A stretch of DNA of 64,000 bases from Mediterraneibacter glycyrrhizinilyticus (GCF_016902345.1 NZ_JACJLR010000011.1:1-64000); one strand, 5' to 3'. Positions 26,334 to 37,774 are shown, numbered from the stretch's first letter. Notes: generated from the sequence alone by a model not told the origin. Translations and numbers: made by a program.

Positions 26334-26825
26334 ATGAAGATCAAAGTGAGAAAATATACCATACAGGATACCCTTGCTGCCATAGAAATCTGGAATCAGG
26401 TGGTCGAGGATGGTGTGGCATTTCCCCAGGAGGAAATGCTGAACGAAGAGACCGGAAGGGATTTTTTTGAAGAACAGTCCTATACCGGGATCGCATACGA
26501 TGAGGAAAGCGGCGAGATCGTCGGGCTGTATATCCTGCATCCGAATAACGTAGGAAGATGCGGACATATCTGCAACGCAAGCTATGCAGTGCGAAGAGAT
26601 GTGCGAGGCTGCCATATCGGGGAAAAACTGGTCACCCACTGCCTGGAGACCGCGAAGACCCTGGGATTTAAGATCTTGCAGTTTAACGCGGTGGTCCGCA
26701 GTAATACATATGCGCTGAGACTTTATAAAAAACTCGGGTTCGTGCAGCTGGGGATCATACCGGGAGGGTTCCGGATGAAAAACGGGTCTTATGAAGATAT
26801 TATCCCTCATTACTATGTTTTATGA
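26334..26825 (+). CDS. GNAT-family N-acetyltransferase
   Basis: 163 residues, one Gcn5-related domain. YAVRRDVRGCHIGEKLVTHCL (about 82-102) is the acetyl-CoA binding motif A with the RxxxIGxxL pattern, and NTYALRLYKKLGFVQLGIIP (about 124-143) motif B. Such enzymes transfer the acetyl group from CoA to an amine; the acceptor here is unknown. It is a single gene with a TATAAT box 63 bases upstream, and it converges on topB with a symmetrical hairpin between them. Confidence 0.9.
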   Translation: MKIKVRKYTIQDTLAAIEIWNQVVEDGVAFPQEEMLNEETGRDFFEEQSYTGIAYDEESGEIVGLYILHPNNVGRCGHICNASYAVRRDVRGCHIGEKLVTHCLETAKTLGFKILQFNAVVRSNTYALRLYKKLGFVQLGIIPGGFRMKNGSYEDIIPHYYVL

Positions 26826-26861
26826 TCAAAGACTGAATATTCTTAAAAGACAGAAAATACC

Positions 26862-26910
26862 AACGGGTACCGTGCACTTTTGCAAAAGTACACGGTACCC
26901 GTTAAAAAAA
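26862..26910. terminator. Bidirectional terminator, GGTGCC hairpin family copy 4
   Basis: A 20-bp arm AACGGGTACCGTGCACTTTT (26862-26881) pairs with 26884-26903 with one mismatch, then AAAAAAA follows. Lying between convergent genes it can stop both. The core ACCGTGCACTTTT is a variant of the dispersed repeat. Confidence 0.8.
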
Positions 26911-29154
26911 TCACAATTTGATATTCTTAAATGCATCCGCAAAAGCAGTGTTGATCGGTTCGTTTGCCTCTTTCGCCTGCTTTTTCATATAGCTGGCAAC
27001 GTCCCGCTTGCTGACGCCTTTCCCTTCTTTGTTCCGGCGCTCCTGGAAAGCGGAAAGCTTCTCTTTATGCCCGCAGGAGCAGACAAACCGCTGGGCATCG
27101 CCTTTTCCGATCAGTTCCATCTTTTTGTGGCAGACCGGGCAGCGGGCGTTGGTGTGGCGGGAGATGGTCTCCCGGTATCCGCATTCTCTGTCCTGGCAGA
27201 CCAGCATCTTTCCGTGCTTTCCGTTGACTTCCAGCATAAACTTGCCGCACTGGGGGCATTTGTGCCGGGTCAGGTTGTCATGGCGGAAGGTGCCTGATGC
27301 GGTGCGGATCTCCTGGATCAGTGCCTTTGTGTAATCTTCGATCTCAGACATGAACTTCCGGTCAGACTCTTTCCCCTTTGCGATCGCCTGGAGGCGCAGC
27401 TCCCACTGGGCGGTCAGTTCCGGGCTCTTTAAGTCTGCAGGGACAAGGGAGAGGAGCTGGCGGCCCTTTGACGTGATGTGGATCTCATTTCCTTTCTTCT
27501 CCATAAGGAAGCTGTTGAACAGCTTCTCGATAATGTCCGCACGGGTGGCAACCGTTCCCAGACCTCCGGTCTCGCCCAGTGTGCGGACGATCTTTTTATC
27601 TTTGTGCTCCAGATATTTGACCGGATTCTCCATGGCAGCGATGAGGGTCCCTTCAGTGAAATATGCGGGCGGTTTGGTCTTCCCCTCCGTGATATTGAGA
27701 GAGGTGACGGTCAGGTCCGCGCCCTCCCGGATATCAGGAAGCCCTGTGCCGGAATCCTGCGGGGAGAGCATGGCATGCCCTGAGAGCAGACCGGAAGAGA
27801 AGTCTAAAAGATCCTCTCCGTCTTCGTCTTCCTCCACATCCTTCCAGTCCGCGTCATAGACCTCTTTCCATCCTGCCTTGAGGATCACGTTCCCTTTTGC
27901 GTGGAATGTTTCCGCCCCGATGGTCCCGGTGATGGAAGTCTCCTCGTATTCGCACGCCGGCGAGAGGACGGCGAGGAAACGGCGGACCACCAGGTCATAG
28001 ATCTTTCTCTCATCGCTGGTCATGTGATCCAGCTGGACATACTGCTCCGTCGGGATGATCGCGTGGTGGTCGGAAACTTTTGCGTTATCCACAAAAGATT
28101 TATTTCCTTTGATCTCCTGCATGGAGAGCCGTGCCGCTGCTTTCCGGTAGGGACCCACCGCACATGCCTTCAGACGCTCCCTCAGTGTCCCCACCATATC
28201 TGTGGTGAGATAGCGGGAATCTGTTCTCGGGTAGGTGAGGACTTTGTGGTTCTCATAGAGACGCTGCATGATGTTCAGCGTCATCTTGGCAGAATAACCG
28301 TATCTCTGGTTCGCTTCCCGCTGGAGCGCCGTCAGGTCGTAGAGAGCGGGAGAGAAGGTTTTCTTTGCTTTTTTCCTAACTTCTGTGATATGCAGTTTAT
28401 TTCCTGCATTCCGGCAAATGGCATCGATTCTTTTCCGGTCAAATGTGCGCCCGGAGTTTGTCCGGCTGTCCGCCCAGGTGAATGTGACCTTCCCCGCGGA
28501 AGCCTTTAATCCGTAATAAGTCTGCGGTTTGAACCTGCGGATCTCTTCCTCCCTTGCGGCGATCATGGCGAGCGTCGGCGTCTGTACCCTTCCGCAGGAG
28601 AGCTGGGCGTTGTACTTGCAGGTTAAGGCGCGTGTGGCATTGATGCCTACCACCCAGTCGGATTCAGCCCGCGCCACAGCGGCGTGATACAGGTTCTCAT
28701 AATCCTTCCCGGGACGCAGGTGGGCGAACCCTTCCCGGATCGCCTTGTCTGTGACGGAGGAGATCCACAGTCGTTTCAGAGGCTTCTGGTTTCCCGTCTT
28801 ATCAAGGATCCAGCGTGCCACCAGTTCTCCTTCTCTCCCGGCGTCGGTGGCGATGATGATGTCGGATACATCTTTGCGGAAGATCTGCTCTTTCACCGCA
28901 TGATACTGCTTTGAGGTCTGTTTGATGACGACCAGTTTCCAGTGTTTGGGAAGCATGGGCAGAGTGTCCATATTCCAGGTCTTATACTGCTCCCCGTACT
29001 GTTCCGGGTCAGCGAGGGTCACGAGATGACCCAGCGCCCATGTGACGATATAGTCTTTCCCTTCCATATAAGAATTCGTTTTCTTTCCGCAGCCGAGGAC
29101 CCGTGCGATATCTTTTGCCACGGACGGCTTTTCTGCGATCACAAGATGTTTCAT
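26911..29154 (-). CDS. topB: DNA topoisomerase III
   Basis: 747 residues from the ATG at 29154, which has a CAGGAG ribosome site; an in-frame ATG 36 bases earlier lacks one. The Toprim domain starts HLVIAEKPSVAKDIA and has the acidic ATDAGREGELVARW (about 103-116). The catalytic tyrosine lies in LTYPRTDSRYL near residue 310. The C-terminal part adds two Cys4 zinc-ribbon units (CPQCGK...CQDREC and CPVCHK...CSCG) and a basic tail. It relaxes negatively supercoiled DNA by cutting one strand and helps separate replication products. No conjugation genes are nearby, so this is taken as the chromosomal copy rather than an element-borne one. Confidence 0.95.
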   Translation of the reverse strand: MKHLVIAEKPSVAKDIARVLGCGKKTNSYMEGKDYIVTWALGHLVTLADPEQYGEQYKTWNMDTLPMLPKHWKLVVIKQTSKQYHAVKEQIFRKDVSDIIIATDAGREGELVARWILDKTGNQKPLKRLWISSVTDKAIREGFAHLRPGKDYENLYHAAVARAESDWVVGINATRALTCKYNAQLSCGRVQTPTLAMIAAREEEIRRFKPQTYYGLKASAGKVTFTWADSRTNSGRTFDRKRIDAICRNAGNKLHITEVRKKAKKTFSPALYDLTALQREANQRYGYSAKMTLNIMQRLYENHKVLTYPRTDSRYLTTDMVGTLRERLKACAVGPYRKAAARLSMQEIKGNKSFVDNAKVSDHHAIIPTEQYVQLDHMTSDERKIYDLVVRRFLAVLSPACEYEETSITGTIGAETFHAKGNVILKAGWKEVYDADWKDVEEDEDGEDLLDFSSGLLSGHAMLSPQDSGTGLPDIREGADLTVTSLNITEGKTKPPAYFTEGTLIAAMENPVKYLEHKDKKIVRTLGETGGLGTVATRADIIEKLFNSFLMEKKGNEIHITSKGRQLLSLVPADLKSPELTAQWELRLQAIAKGKESDRKFMSEIEDYTKALIQEIRTASGTFRHDNLTRHKCPQCGKFMLEVNGKHGKMLVCQDRECGYRETISRHTNARCPVCHKKMELIGKGDAQRFVCSCGHKEKLSAFQERRNKEGKGVSKRDVASYMKKQAKEANEPINTAFADAFKNIKL

Positions 29155-29230
29155 ATGATAATTCTCCTGTCTGTCAGATAATTTATTCATTGCTCTGGCA
29201 AAATCCCGGATCTCTCAGGAATCCGGAAAG

Positions 29231-30073
29231 CTATACACTGTGGAATCCCTTTCCGATGATCTCACTTGTATTTGAGATCAGGATAAAGGCGTCCGGTTCA
29301 TTCTGCTTGATAAAGTTTCTCAGTCGCACTGCCTGCACTCGGTTGAGCGCAGTCAGTATGATATGTTTTTCCTTGCCGGAGTAGGCCCCCCGCGCCTCAA
29401 AAACACTGGCGCTGCGGACAAGCGTGTGGACGATGTAGTCGCAGATCGGCTCCGGATGGTCGCATACGACGGTGAAATATTTCGACAGATTGAAACTTTC
29501 GATAAAGTTGTCCACCATAAAGGAACGGATCGCAAGCCCCAGGAGCGAGTACAGTCCGGTCTCCACGTCAAATACAAAGAAACTGAACGCGGTGATCACT
29601 GCGTCTGTGACCAGCAGGGCACGTCCGATATCAAAGCTGGAATACTTTTTCAGGATCATGGCAATGATATCCGTGCCGCCGCTGGACGCTCCGATGTTGA
29701 ATAAAATGGCGGAGCCCAGCGCCGGGAGGGCGATGGCAAAGCAGAGTTCCAGCATGGGCTGGTCCGTCAGCGGCGCGTCAAGAGGCCAGATCCGTTCCAT
29801 CGCCGAGAGCGCGACAGAGAGCAGGATACTGCAGTAAGCCGTCTTTGCCGCAAATTTTTTCCCGAGCACAAAAAAACCGATGACCAGCAGGATCATGCTG
29901 GCGATCAGGTTGAAGTCGCCGGCGGATATAAGTCCGGTCTTTGCCACCAGGACCGCGAGACCGGTGATGCCGCCGAATGTAAAGTTGTTCGTAAATTTGA
30001 AAAAGTACGTTCCCACCGCCATGATGAGCGTACTGAATGTCAGAAGCAGAAAATATTTTAGTTTGCTCTTCAT
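29231..30073 (-). CDS. YitT-family membrane protein
   Basis: 280 residues. Five or six N-terminal membrane segments (YitT_membrane, about 8-190, with FGGITGLAVLVAK and NIGASSGGTDIIAMILKK) are followed by a soluble DUF2179 domain (about 200-275, HTLVRSASVFEARGAYSGKEK). Function unknown; several paralogues per genome are common in Firmicutes. ATG at 30073 is chosen for the GGGGGAGG ribosome site nine bases before it. It lies 76 bases upstream of topB on the same strand and may share its transcript. Confidence 0.9.
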   Translation of the reverse strand: MKSKLKYFLLLTFSTLIMAVGTYFFKFTNNFTFGGITGLAVLVAKTGLISAGDFNLIASMILLVIGFFVLGKKFAAKTAYCSILLSVALSAMERIWPLDAPLTDQPMLELCFAIALPALGSAILFNIGASSGGTDIIAMILKKYSSFDIGRALLVTDAVITAFSFFVFDVETGLYSLLGLAIRSFMVDNFIESFNLSKYFTVVCDHPEPICDYIVHTLVRSASVFEARGAYSGKEKHIILTALNRVQAVRLRNFIKQNEPDAFILISNTSEIIGKGFHSV

Positions 30074-30236
30074 CTGTTGTATCCTCCCCCAAAACATATC
30101 TACACGAATTGTAATCTCTGGAATATAAAAAGTCAACGCATTAATGGGAAGGCAGACGGAAATAATAGATTATCGTAACAGTTCAGCCATGCAGCTTGGA
30201 TCCGCTGCTTTGCAGCTCTTTCCTGCTGAGGGCTGA

Positions 30237-31547
<1,311 letters not shown>

Positions 31548-31566
31548 AGCAGAGAACACAAAGCAG

Positions 31567-31625
31567 AGGGGACAGGCGGAAATGCACGGGCGGCAAAACC
31601 ATTTCCGGACAGGGCTGTCCCCTTT
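31567..31625 (+). terminator. Terminator after eno
   Basis: AGGGGACAG (31567-31575) pairs with CTGTCCCCTTT (31615-31625) around a 39-base loop that itself can fold. The GGGACAG stem resembles that after tex. Confidence 0.65.
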
Positions 31626-31722
31626 GATAAAGTATTGTTGACAAAAGAATACACTTCTTGTACTATTGTATTAAATTGATAATACAGAAAATGAGATGTT
31701 TTTTGATGTGCAGGAGGGAAAA

Positions 31723-32247
31723 ATGGGAAGAGAATATGAAGATACAGAAAACGGGGCAGAAGTAAAATATGAAAAGCTTTCAAAGCGCGCGCTCCACTGC
31801 ATGTATCTGGCGGGCATCATCGGAGGGATCGTTGTTCTTGCCATTATCGGAGCGGTCAATGTTTTCTGGCTGTTTCCGGAAGATGTAACGGTGGGAAAAT
31901 GGATCTCCCTGGCGCTTGTGGTGCTGACACTGCTGGACGTCCTGGTAAGCCCGTATTTCCGGTATCACCGTTACCGGTACAGCATCAACGAGGAGTGCAT
32001 AGACATCATTGAGGGATATCTGTTTGTGAAACGTAGTATCGTTCCCATAGAACGGATCCACAAACTGCAGACCGCCAAAGGACCTTTTGACCAGATCTTT
32101 AAAGTGGCAAAAGTGATCGTGACCACGGGCGGCGGAGATGTGACACTTTCCTTTGTGGAGGAAGAGAAGGCAGAGAAGATCGCGGAGAACCTCCGCAGGA
32201 GGATCAATGAGATCGTGAAGGAGCAGAGGGCGGAAGATGGAAGATAA
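31723..32247 (+). CDS. Bacterial PH-domain membrane protein (YdbS-like)
   Basis: 174 residues. Two membrane helices (about 27-50 and 60-80) precede a bPH2 domain (about 85-160), with YRYSINEECIDIIEGYLFVKRSIVPIERI in pieces and the WG-less DUF304 pattern. ATG at 31723 follows GGAGGGAAAA; an in-frame ATG 27 bases earlier has no ribosome site. It overlaps the next gene by 11 bases. In Bacillus the homologous pair YdbS/YdbT protects against a bacteriocin and is envelope-stress controlled; a similar envelope role is likely here. Confidence 0.85.
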   Translation: MGREYEDTENGAEVKYEKLSKRALHCMYLAGIIGGIVVLAIIGAVNVFWLFPEDVTVGKWISLALVVLTLLDVLVSPYFRYHRYRYSINEECIDIIEGYLFVKRSIVPIERIHKLQTAKGPFDQIFKVAKVIVTTGGGDVTLSFVEEEKAEKIAENLRRRINEIVKEQRAEDGR

Positions 32248-33736
32248 GAGAAGATTTCGGAATCATATATCGATCATCATCGAACAGATCGGGGGCGGGA
32301 TCCTGGCTCTTGCGGTCCTGGCAGTGTCGATCCTGCTTCAGAGTGCGGAAGAACTGGCAGAAACAGATTTTAGCTTTCTTCATGGAAAGACGCTGATCGT
32401 GATCCTGGCCGTGCTGGGGCTTTTGGCAGTCTCTGTGGGAAACCGCGTTTTTGCCTGGGCGAATACATATATATGTATAGAAGAAAATGCCATTGTCATT
32501 GAGCGGGGAAAAGTAAACAAGAAGAAAAATACGATCGGGATCCGCAATATCTCCAATATCAATATCGAGCAGAATCTTTTCGAGATGATCCTGGGAACCT
32601 GCAAGGTGAAACTGGATACAAACAGCCGGTCTACCGCAGACAGTACGGATGTGACGATCATCCTGAAAAAAGCGGATGCGGCAAAGTTTAAGGCGGAGAT
32701 CACGAGGAAGATGCAGGGACAGGACCCGGTGCGGGATCCTGCGGCAGAGGACGAGGCATTTGACATCAGGGCAGAGTTTGGAGATGTCTTTTCCCATGGG
32801 ATTTTCTCGGTTAATATCTTTTCCCTTCTTATTTTGATCGGAGCTTTTGCGGGAACAGTGGTGACAGTAGTCCAGATTCTGGAAAAGCCGAATCTGCTCA
32901 GCTCTCTTCTGGGGGCAGCGGCGGGGATCATCGTGGCGGCCGGCATCGTTCTGTCCGCGCTCTGGGACACGGTGAAAGACTTCATCCGCTATTATGATTT
33001 CCGCGTGAAACGCCGGGGAGATAAGATCTATATCAGATACGGCTTTCTGAAGAAAATGGAATATACAATCCCTGTGGATAAGATCCAGGCGCTCAAGATC
33101 CGTCAGTCCTTTGTGGCAAGGATTTTCCACAGATATATGGCAGAGATCGTGAATGTGGGGATGGGGGATGAGAAAGAGGAACAGAATTCCTTTCTCGTAC
33201 TTTATTCCACAGAGAAGAAACTGAAAGAACAGCTCGAACTTCTTCTTCCGGAGTTCGCTCCCACAGCAGAGCAGAAAGTAGAGAGGCTCCCGGGGAGTGT
33301 GTGGGCAGCGTGGGCGCTGCCCGGAGTGATCTATGCGCTGGTGGTATGTATATCGGCGGCGGTGTGTGTGGTGGTCATGCCAAAGTACCGGATCCTGATC
33401 TGGCTGGGAGCGGCCGGGATGATCCTGATGGTCCTTATTGGAATGGTGCTCAAATATAAGACGGATGGCAGCGGAGCCGATGGGGGATTCCTGAAACTCT
33501 GTCACGGATATTTTGGGAAAAATTACATTTCCGTCCGGTATACAAATATTCAGTATATGGAGATAAAACAGAATTTTATTGCCAGAGCAGCCGGAATCAG
33601 GAGAGGAGAGATCCATCTTCTGGCCTCCTCGGCAAACGCGTCACATGGAATCCCGTATTTTAAAGGAAACCTGCACGAACGGATACGACAGGGGATGCTG
33701 GAACGAGAAAACAGGAATACAAACAGCGGCTTTTAA
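32237..33736 (+). CDS. Multi-PH-domain membrane protein (YdbT-like)
   Basis: 499 residues. Pairs of membrane helices (about 17-35 and 53-75; 190-215 and 225-250; 353-378 and 385-405) alternate with three bPH2 domains (about 75-160, 255-335, 410-490). Each shows the recurring pattern of a turn with 'I...NI.N..IEQN' (NISNINIEQNL, KIQALKIRQSF, NIQYMEIKQNF). It is the standard partner of the small PH protein encoded just before it with an 11-base overlap, and the two are expected to form one membrane complex. Biochemical activity is unknown. Confidence 0.88.
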   Translation: MEDKRRFRNHISIIIEQIGGGILALAVLAVSILLQSAEELAETDFSFLHGKTLIVILAVLGLLAVSVGNRVFAWANTYICIEENAIVIERGKVNKKKNTIGIRNISNINIEQNLFEMILGTCKVKLDTNSRSTADSTDVTIILKKADAAKFKAEITRKMQGQDPVRDPAAEDEAFDIRAEFGDVFSHGIFSVNIFSLLILIGAFAGTVVTVVQILEKPNLLSSLLGAAAGIIVAAGIVLSALWDTVKDFIRYYDFRVKRRGDKIYIRYGFLKKMEYTIPVDKIQALKIRQSFVARIFHRYMAEIVNVGMGDEKEEQNSFLVLYSTEKKLKEQLELLLPEFAPTAEQKVERLPGSVWAAWALPGVIYALVVCISAAVCVVVMPKYRILIWLGAAGMILMVLIGMVLKYKTDGSGADGGFLKLCHGYFGKNYISVRYTNIQYMEIKQNFIARAAGIRRGEIHLLASSANASHGIPYFKGNLHERIRQGMLERENRNTNSGF

Positions 33737-33868
33737 AGAGAGGAAGATAGTGTTATACTAAAAGACATGAAAAAAAGAAGAGAACACTTCTCACTGCACG
33801 AAGCAGAGCTAAGTGAACCGCTGTGCGCAGATGAGAAGAATAGCAGAGACAAGGAGATTGACTGAAAT

Positions 33869-36796
33869 ATGAGCATACACGACCTGACAGCGTATGAAGT
33901 AGTACAGACAGAGAATTTATCTGACCTGAAGTCAGAAGGAATCCTTTTAAGGCACAAAAAGAGCGGGGCGAGAGTCCTGCTCATGGAAAATAATGACGAG
34001 AACAAGGTGTTCGCCATCGGATTCCGCACGCCCCCCTCTGACAGCACGGGAGTTCCCCACATCATGGAACACTCTGTTCTGTGCGGTTCCCGGGATTTCC
34101 CGGTAAAAGATCCTTTTGTGGAGCTGGTAAAAGGATCCCTGAACACCTTCCTGAACGCGATGACCTATCCGGACAAGACGGTGTACCCGGTGGCGAGCTG
34201 CAATGACAAGGATTTTCAGAATCTGATGCATGTGTACATGGACGCTGTGTTCTATCCGAACATTTACAAACACGACGAGATCTTCCGGCAGGAGGGATGG
34301 AGTTACAAGATGGATGATCCGGACGGCGAGCTGACTGTCAGCGGTGTTGTCTACAATGAGATGAAGGGTGCTTTTTCCTCCCCGGAGGGAGTGCTCGACC
34401 GGGTGATCCTGAATTCTCTTTTCCCGGATACTTCTTATGCAAATGAATCCGGCGGGGACCCGGAAGTGATCCCGGAGCTGACCTATGAGCAGTTCCTTGA
34501 TTTCCACAGGAAGTATTATCATCCGTCCAACAGTTACATCTATCTGTACGGAGATATGGATATGGAAGAAAAGCTTCGCTGGCTGGACGAGAACTATCTC
34601 TCGGATTTTGACGCGGCGGAAGTGGATTCCAGAATCCGTTACCAGGAACCGTTTTCCCAGATGAAAGAGGTGGTCCAGGAATACTCTATCACAAGTGACG
34701 AGAGCGAGGAGGATAATACCTACCTTTCCTGGAACAAGGTGATCGGGACTTCTCTGGATGAGAAACTTTACCTTGCATTCCAGATCCTGGACTATGCGCT
34801 CTTGTCCGCGCCGGGCGCTCCGCTGAAAAAAGCGCTGGTGGATGCGGGCATCGGAAAGGATATTATGGGATCCTACGATAATGGGATCTATCAGCCCATC
34901 TTCTCCGTCATTTCCAAGAATGCGAACGTGGAGCAGAAAGAGGAGTTCATCCGTGTGATCGAGGATACCCTGCGGGAGATCGCAGAGAAGGGCATGGATA
35001 AGAAAGCGCTCCGGGCAGGGATCAACTACCATGAGTTCCGGTTCCGTGAGGCAGACTTTGGAAACTACCCGCGGGGGCTCATGTACGGACTGCAGCTTTT
35101 TGACAGCTGGCTCTATGACGACGAGAAACCGTTTATCCACATGCAGGCGATTCCCACCTTTGAGTTCCTGAAAAGCCAGGTGGACACCGGATATTTTGAA
35201 GAACTGATCCGGAATTACCTGCTGGACAATACCCATGGCTCCATTGTCATCATCCGTCCGGAGCGGGGGCGCACGGCGAAGATGGACCAGGCGCTGGCCC
35301 GGAAGCTGGAGGCTTACAAACAGAGTCTGAGCCGGGAAGAAAGAGAAGAGCTGGTGAAGGCGGCGCAGGAGCTGGAAGCCTACCAGGAAGAAGAGGACAG
35401 CCCGGAAGATATGGCGAAGATCCCGGTCCTGAAGCGGGAAGATATCTCCCGTGAGATCGCCCCGATCTATAATGAAGAGAAAGCGGTCGGAGGAGTGAAA
35501 GTGGTCCACCATGACGTGGAGACCAACGGGATCGGCTATGCGACGCTGATGTTCGACCTGTCCGGCATCCGGGAGGAACTCCTGCCATACGTGGGCATCC
35601 TGCAGAGCGTCCTCGGGATCATCGACACAAACAATTACGAGTACGGGGAACTGTTCAATGAGATCAATGTCCACACGGGCGGGATCGGGACATCTCTGGA
35701 ATTATATACTGACGTGACAAAGGTGAAGGAAAAGGCGTTCCGCGCTGCCTTTGAGATGAAAGGAAAGGCGCTTTATCCGAAGATGGACGTGCTCTTCTCC
35801 ATGATGCGCGAGATCCTGATGGAGTCCAGGCTGGACGATGAGAAGAGGTTAAAAGAGATCCTTGCCATGCTGAAATCAAGGCTTCAGATGTCCTTCCTGT
35901 CATCCGGGCATACTACAGCGGCACTGAGAGCCCTCTCCTATACGTCGCCCATGGCAAAATTCAAGGATGATACAGACGGGATCGGATTCTACGAGGTGGT
36001 CAAAGAGATCGAGGAAGACTTTGACGGGCACAAAGAAGAACTGATCCGGAACTTAAAAGAGATCGCACAGCGCATTTTCCGTGCGGATAATCTGATGGTG
36101 AGCTACACCTCTTCACAGGAAGGGCTGGAACCCATGGAGAAGGCATTTTCCGCGGTCGCAGGAGAACTGAACGCAGGCGGAGAACTTCCGGCAGAGAACT
36201 GCGTGCTCCACTGCAGAAAACGCAACGAGGGATTTAAGACCTCCTCGAAGGTCCAGTATGTGGCAAGGGTCGGAAACTTTATCGACGGCGGCGCCGAGTA
36301 TAACGGTGCGCTGCAGATCCTGAAAGTGATACTGGGATACGACTACCTGTGGCAGAACATCCGCGTCAAGGGCGGCGCTTACGGATGTATGAGCAACTTT
36401 AACCGGATCGGGGAGGCGTATATGATATCTTACCGGGATCCGAACCTGGAGAAGACCATGGAAGTCTATGAGGGTGTTGTGGAGTATCTGGAAAACTTCG
36501 ATGTCAGTGACCGTGACATGAACAAATTTATTATCGGCACCATGAGCAATCTGGACCGTCCGATGAACCCGTCGGCGAAAGGTTCCCGCTCCATGAACCT
36601 CTATATGAACCACGTCTCCGAGGAGATGATCCGCACAGAGCGGGCGCAGGTGCTGGATGCGCAGCAGGAAGATATCCGTGCTCTGGCAGACGTTGTCCGT
36701 GCGATGCTGGATCAGCAGCTGCTCTGCGTCATCGGAAGCGAGGAGAAGATCGAGGAGCAGAAAGAGATGTTCATGGAAGTAAGGACATTAAATTAA
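33869..36796 (+). CDS. M16C zinc peptidase (PreP/insulinase family)
   Basis: 975 residues, the length of M16C proteins that hold four domains in one chain. The inverted zinc motif HIMEH is at 64-68 (His64, Glu67, His68) with the distal glutamate in VVYNEMKGAFSSPE (about 157). A long coiled hinge (about 470-530, KLEAYKQSLSREERE) links the halves, as in PreP. The enzyme closes like a clam around unfolded peptides and degrades them; there is no signal peptide, so it acts in the cytoplasm. Next gene is era, and only a half-copy of the hairpin repeat lies between them. Confidence 0.95.
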   Translation: MSIHDLTAYEVVQTENLSDLKSEGILLRHKKSGARVLLMENNDENKVFAIGFRTPPSDSTGVPHIMEHSVLCGSRDFPVKDPFVELVKGSLNTFLNAMTYPDKTVYPVASCNDKDFQNLMHVYMDAVFYPNIYKHDEIFRQEGWSYKMDDPDGELTVSGVVYNEMKGAFSSPEGVLDRVILNSLFPDTSYANESGGDPEVIPELTYEQFLDFHRKYYHPSNSYIYLYGDMDMEEKLRWLDENYLSDFDAAEVDSRIRYQEPFSQMKEVVQEYSITSDESEEDNTYLSWNKVIGTSLDEKLYLAFQILDYALLSAPGAPLKKALVDAGIGKDIMGSYDNGIYQPIFSVISKNANVEQKEEFIRVIEDTLREIAEKGMDKKALRAGINYHEFRFREADFGNYPRGLMYGLQLFDSWLYDDEKPFIHMQAIPTFEFLKSQVDTGYFEELIRNYLLDNTHGSIVIIRPERGRTAKMDQALARKLEAYKQSLSREEREELVKAAQELEAYQEEEDSPEDMAKIPVLKREDISREIAPIYNEEKAVGGVKVVHHDVETNGIGYATLMFDLSGIREELLPYVGILQSVLGIIDTNNYEYGELFNEINVHTGGIGTSLELYTDVTKVKEKAFRAAFEMKGKALYPKMDVLFSMMREILMESRLDDEKRLKEILAMLKSRLQMSFLSSGHTTAALRALSYTSPMAKFKDDTDGIGFYEVVKEIEEDFDGHKEELIRNLKEIAQRIFRADNLMVSYTSSQEGLEPMEKAFSAVAGELNAGGELPAENCVLHCRKRNEGFKTSSKVQYVARVGNFIDGGAEYNGALQILKVILGYDYLWQNIRVKGGAYGCMSNFNRIGEAYMISYRDPNLEKTMEVYEGVVEYLENFDVSDRDMNKFIIGTMSNLDRPMNPSAKGSRSMNLYMNHVSEEMIRTERAQVLDAQQEDIRALADVVRAMLDQQLLCVIGSEEKIEEQKEMFMEVRTLN

Positions 36797-36814
36797 CTGT
36801 GAGAAACTGTGAAC

Positions 36815-36826
36815 AGTACACGGCAC
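36815..36826. repeat. Half copy of the GGTGCC hairpin repeat
   Basis: GTACACGGCACC, followed by TTTTGA, matches the right arm of the dispersed hairpin family, but no left arm is present. It lies between the M16C peptidase and era and suggests decay of an older full copy. Confidence 0.6.
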
Positions 36827-36877
36827 CTTTTGAGACAATATTCAGAAAAGAGTGAAAATTTCAGACCAGGAGGATAC

Positions 36878-37774
36878 ATGAGAGAAGATTACAGATCCGG
36901 CTTTGCCACGCTGATCGGCAGGCCGAACGTGGGGAAATCCACACTGATGAACCGTCTGATCGGACAGAAGATCGCGATCACATCCAACAAACCGCAGACC
37001 ACAAGGAACCGGATCCAGACAGTGCTCACGACAGAAGAAGGACAGATCGTGTTTGTCGACACACCGGGGATCCACAAGGCGAAGAACAAACTGGGCGAGT
37101 ATATGGTAAACATTGCGGAACGGTCGTTGAACGAGGTAGATGTGGTGCTCTGGCTGGTGGAGCCGACTACATTTATCGGCGCCGGGGAGCGTCACATCAT
37201 TGACCAGCTTAAGAAAGTGAAGACACCGGTCATCCTTGTGATCAACAAGATCGATATGGTAAAGAAAGAAGAGATCCTTCTGTCGATCGACGTTTACCGG
37301 AAAGAGTACGACTTTGCTGAGATCGTGCCGGTATCTGCCCGGAGCGGAGACAACACGGATGAACTGGTGAAAGTGATCCTGAAATATCTCCCTTACGGAC
37401 CGCAGTTTTATGATGAAGATACGATCACGGACCAGCCGGAACGCCAGATCGTGGCAGAACTGATCCGGGAGAAGGCGCTCCACTGCCTGAATGAGGAGAT
37501 CCCACATGGGATCGCGGTGGCGATCGACCGGATGAAGATGGAACGGAAAGTCATGCACATCGACGCAACGATCATCTGCGAGCGGGATTCCCATAAAGGG
37601 ATCATCATCGGAAAGCAGGGAAGCATGCTCAAGAAGATCGGAAGCACGGCGCGCTATGAGATCGAGCGGATGCTGGACTGCAAAGTGAACCTGAAGCTGT
37701 GGGTGAAAGTGCAGAAGAACTGGCGGGACAGTGATTATCTGATGAAAAACTTCGGGTATCGGGAAGATGAATAA
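36878..37774 (+). CDS. era: GTPase Era
   Basis: 298 residues. G1 GRPNVGKST (about 14-22), G2 around NKPQTTRNRI, G3 DTPGIH (about 62-67), G4 NKID (about 124-127) and G5 SAR are all visible. The C-terminal KH RNA-binding domain has GIIIGKQGSMLKKIG (about 243-257). Era binds 16S rRNA and helps mature the 30S subunit. ATG at 36878 has a CAGGAGG ribosome site; an in-frame ATG 69 bases earlier has none. In Bacillus era is directly followed by yqzL, recO and the glycyl-tRNA synthetase genes; here those lie 8 kb away, past accessory genes. Confidence 0.97.
   Translation: MREDYRSGFATLIGRPNVGKSTLMNRLIGQKIAITSNKPQTTRNRIQTVLTTEEGQIVFVDTPGIHKAKNKLGEYMVNIAERSLNEVDVVLWLVEPTTFIGAGERHIIDQLKKVKTPVILVINKIDMVKKEEILLSIDVYRKEYDFAEIVPVSARSGDNTDELVKVILKYLPYGPQFYDEDTITDQPERQIVAELIREKALHCLNEEIPHGIAVAIDRMKMERKVMHIDATIICERDSHKGIIIGKQGSMLKKIGSTARYEIERMLDCKVNLKLWVKVQKNWRDSDYLMKNFGYREDE

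Noticed and set aside
25320-26810. 496-codon minus-strand open frame across the wall hydrolase and GNAT genes
   Set aside because: It spans two real plus-strand genes, a promoter and a hairpin, and shows no domain.
33947-35674. 575-codon minus-strand open frame opposite the M16C peptidase gene
   Set aside because: His/Arg/Asp-rich shadow of a clearly coding plus-strand gene with HIMEH zinc motif; no ribosome site or conserved pattern.
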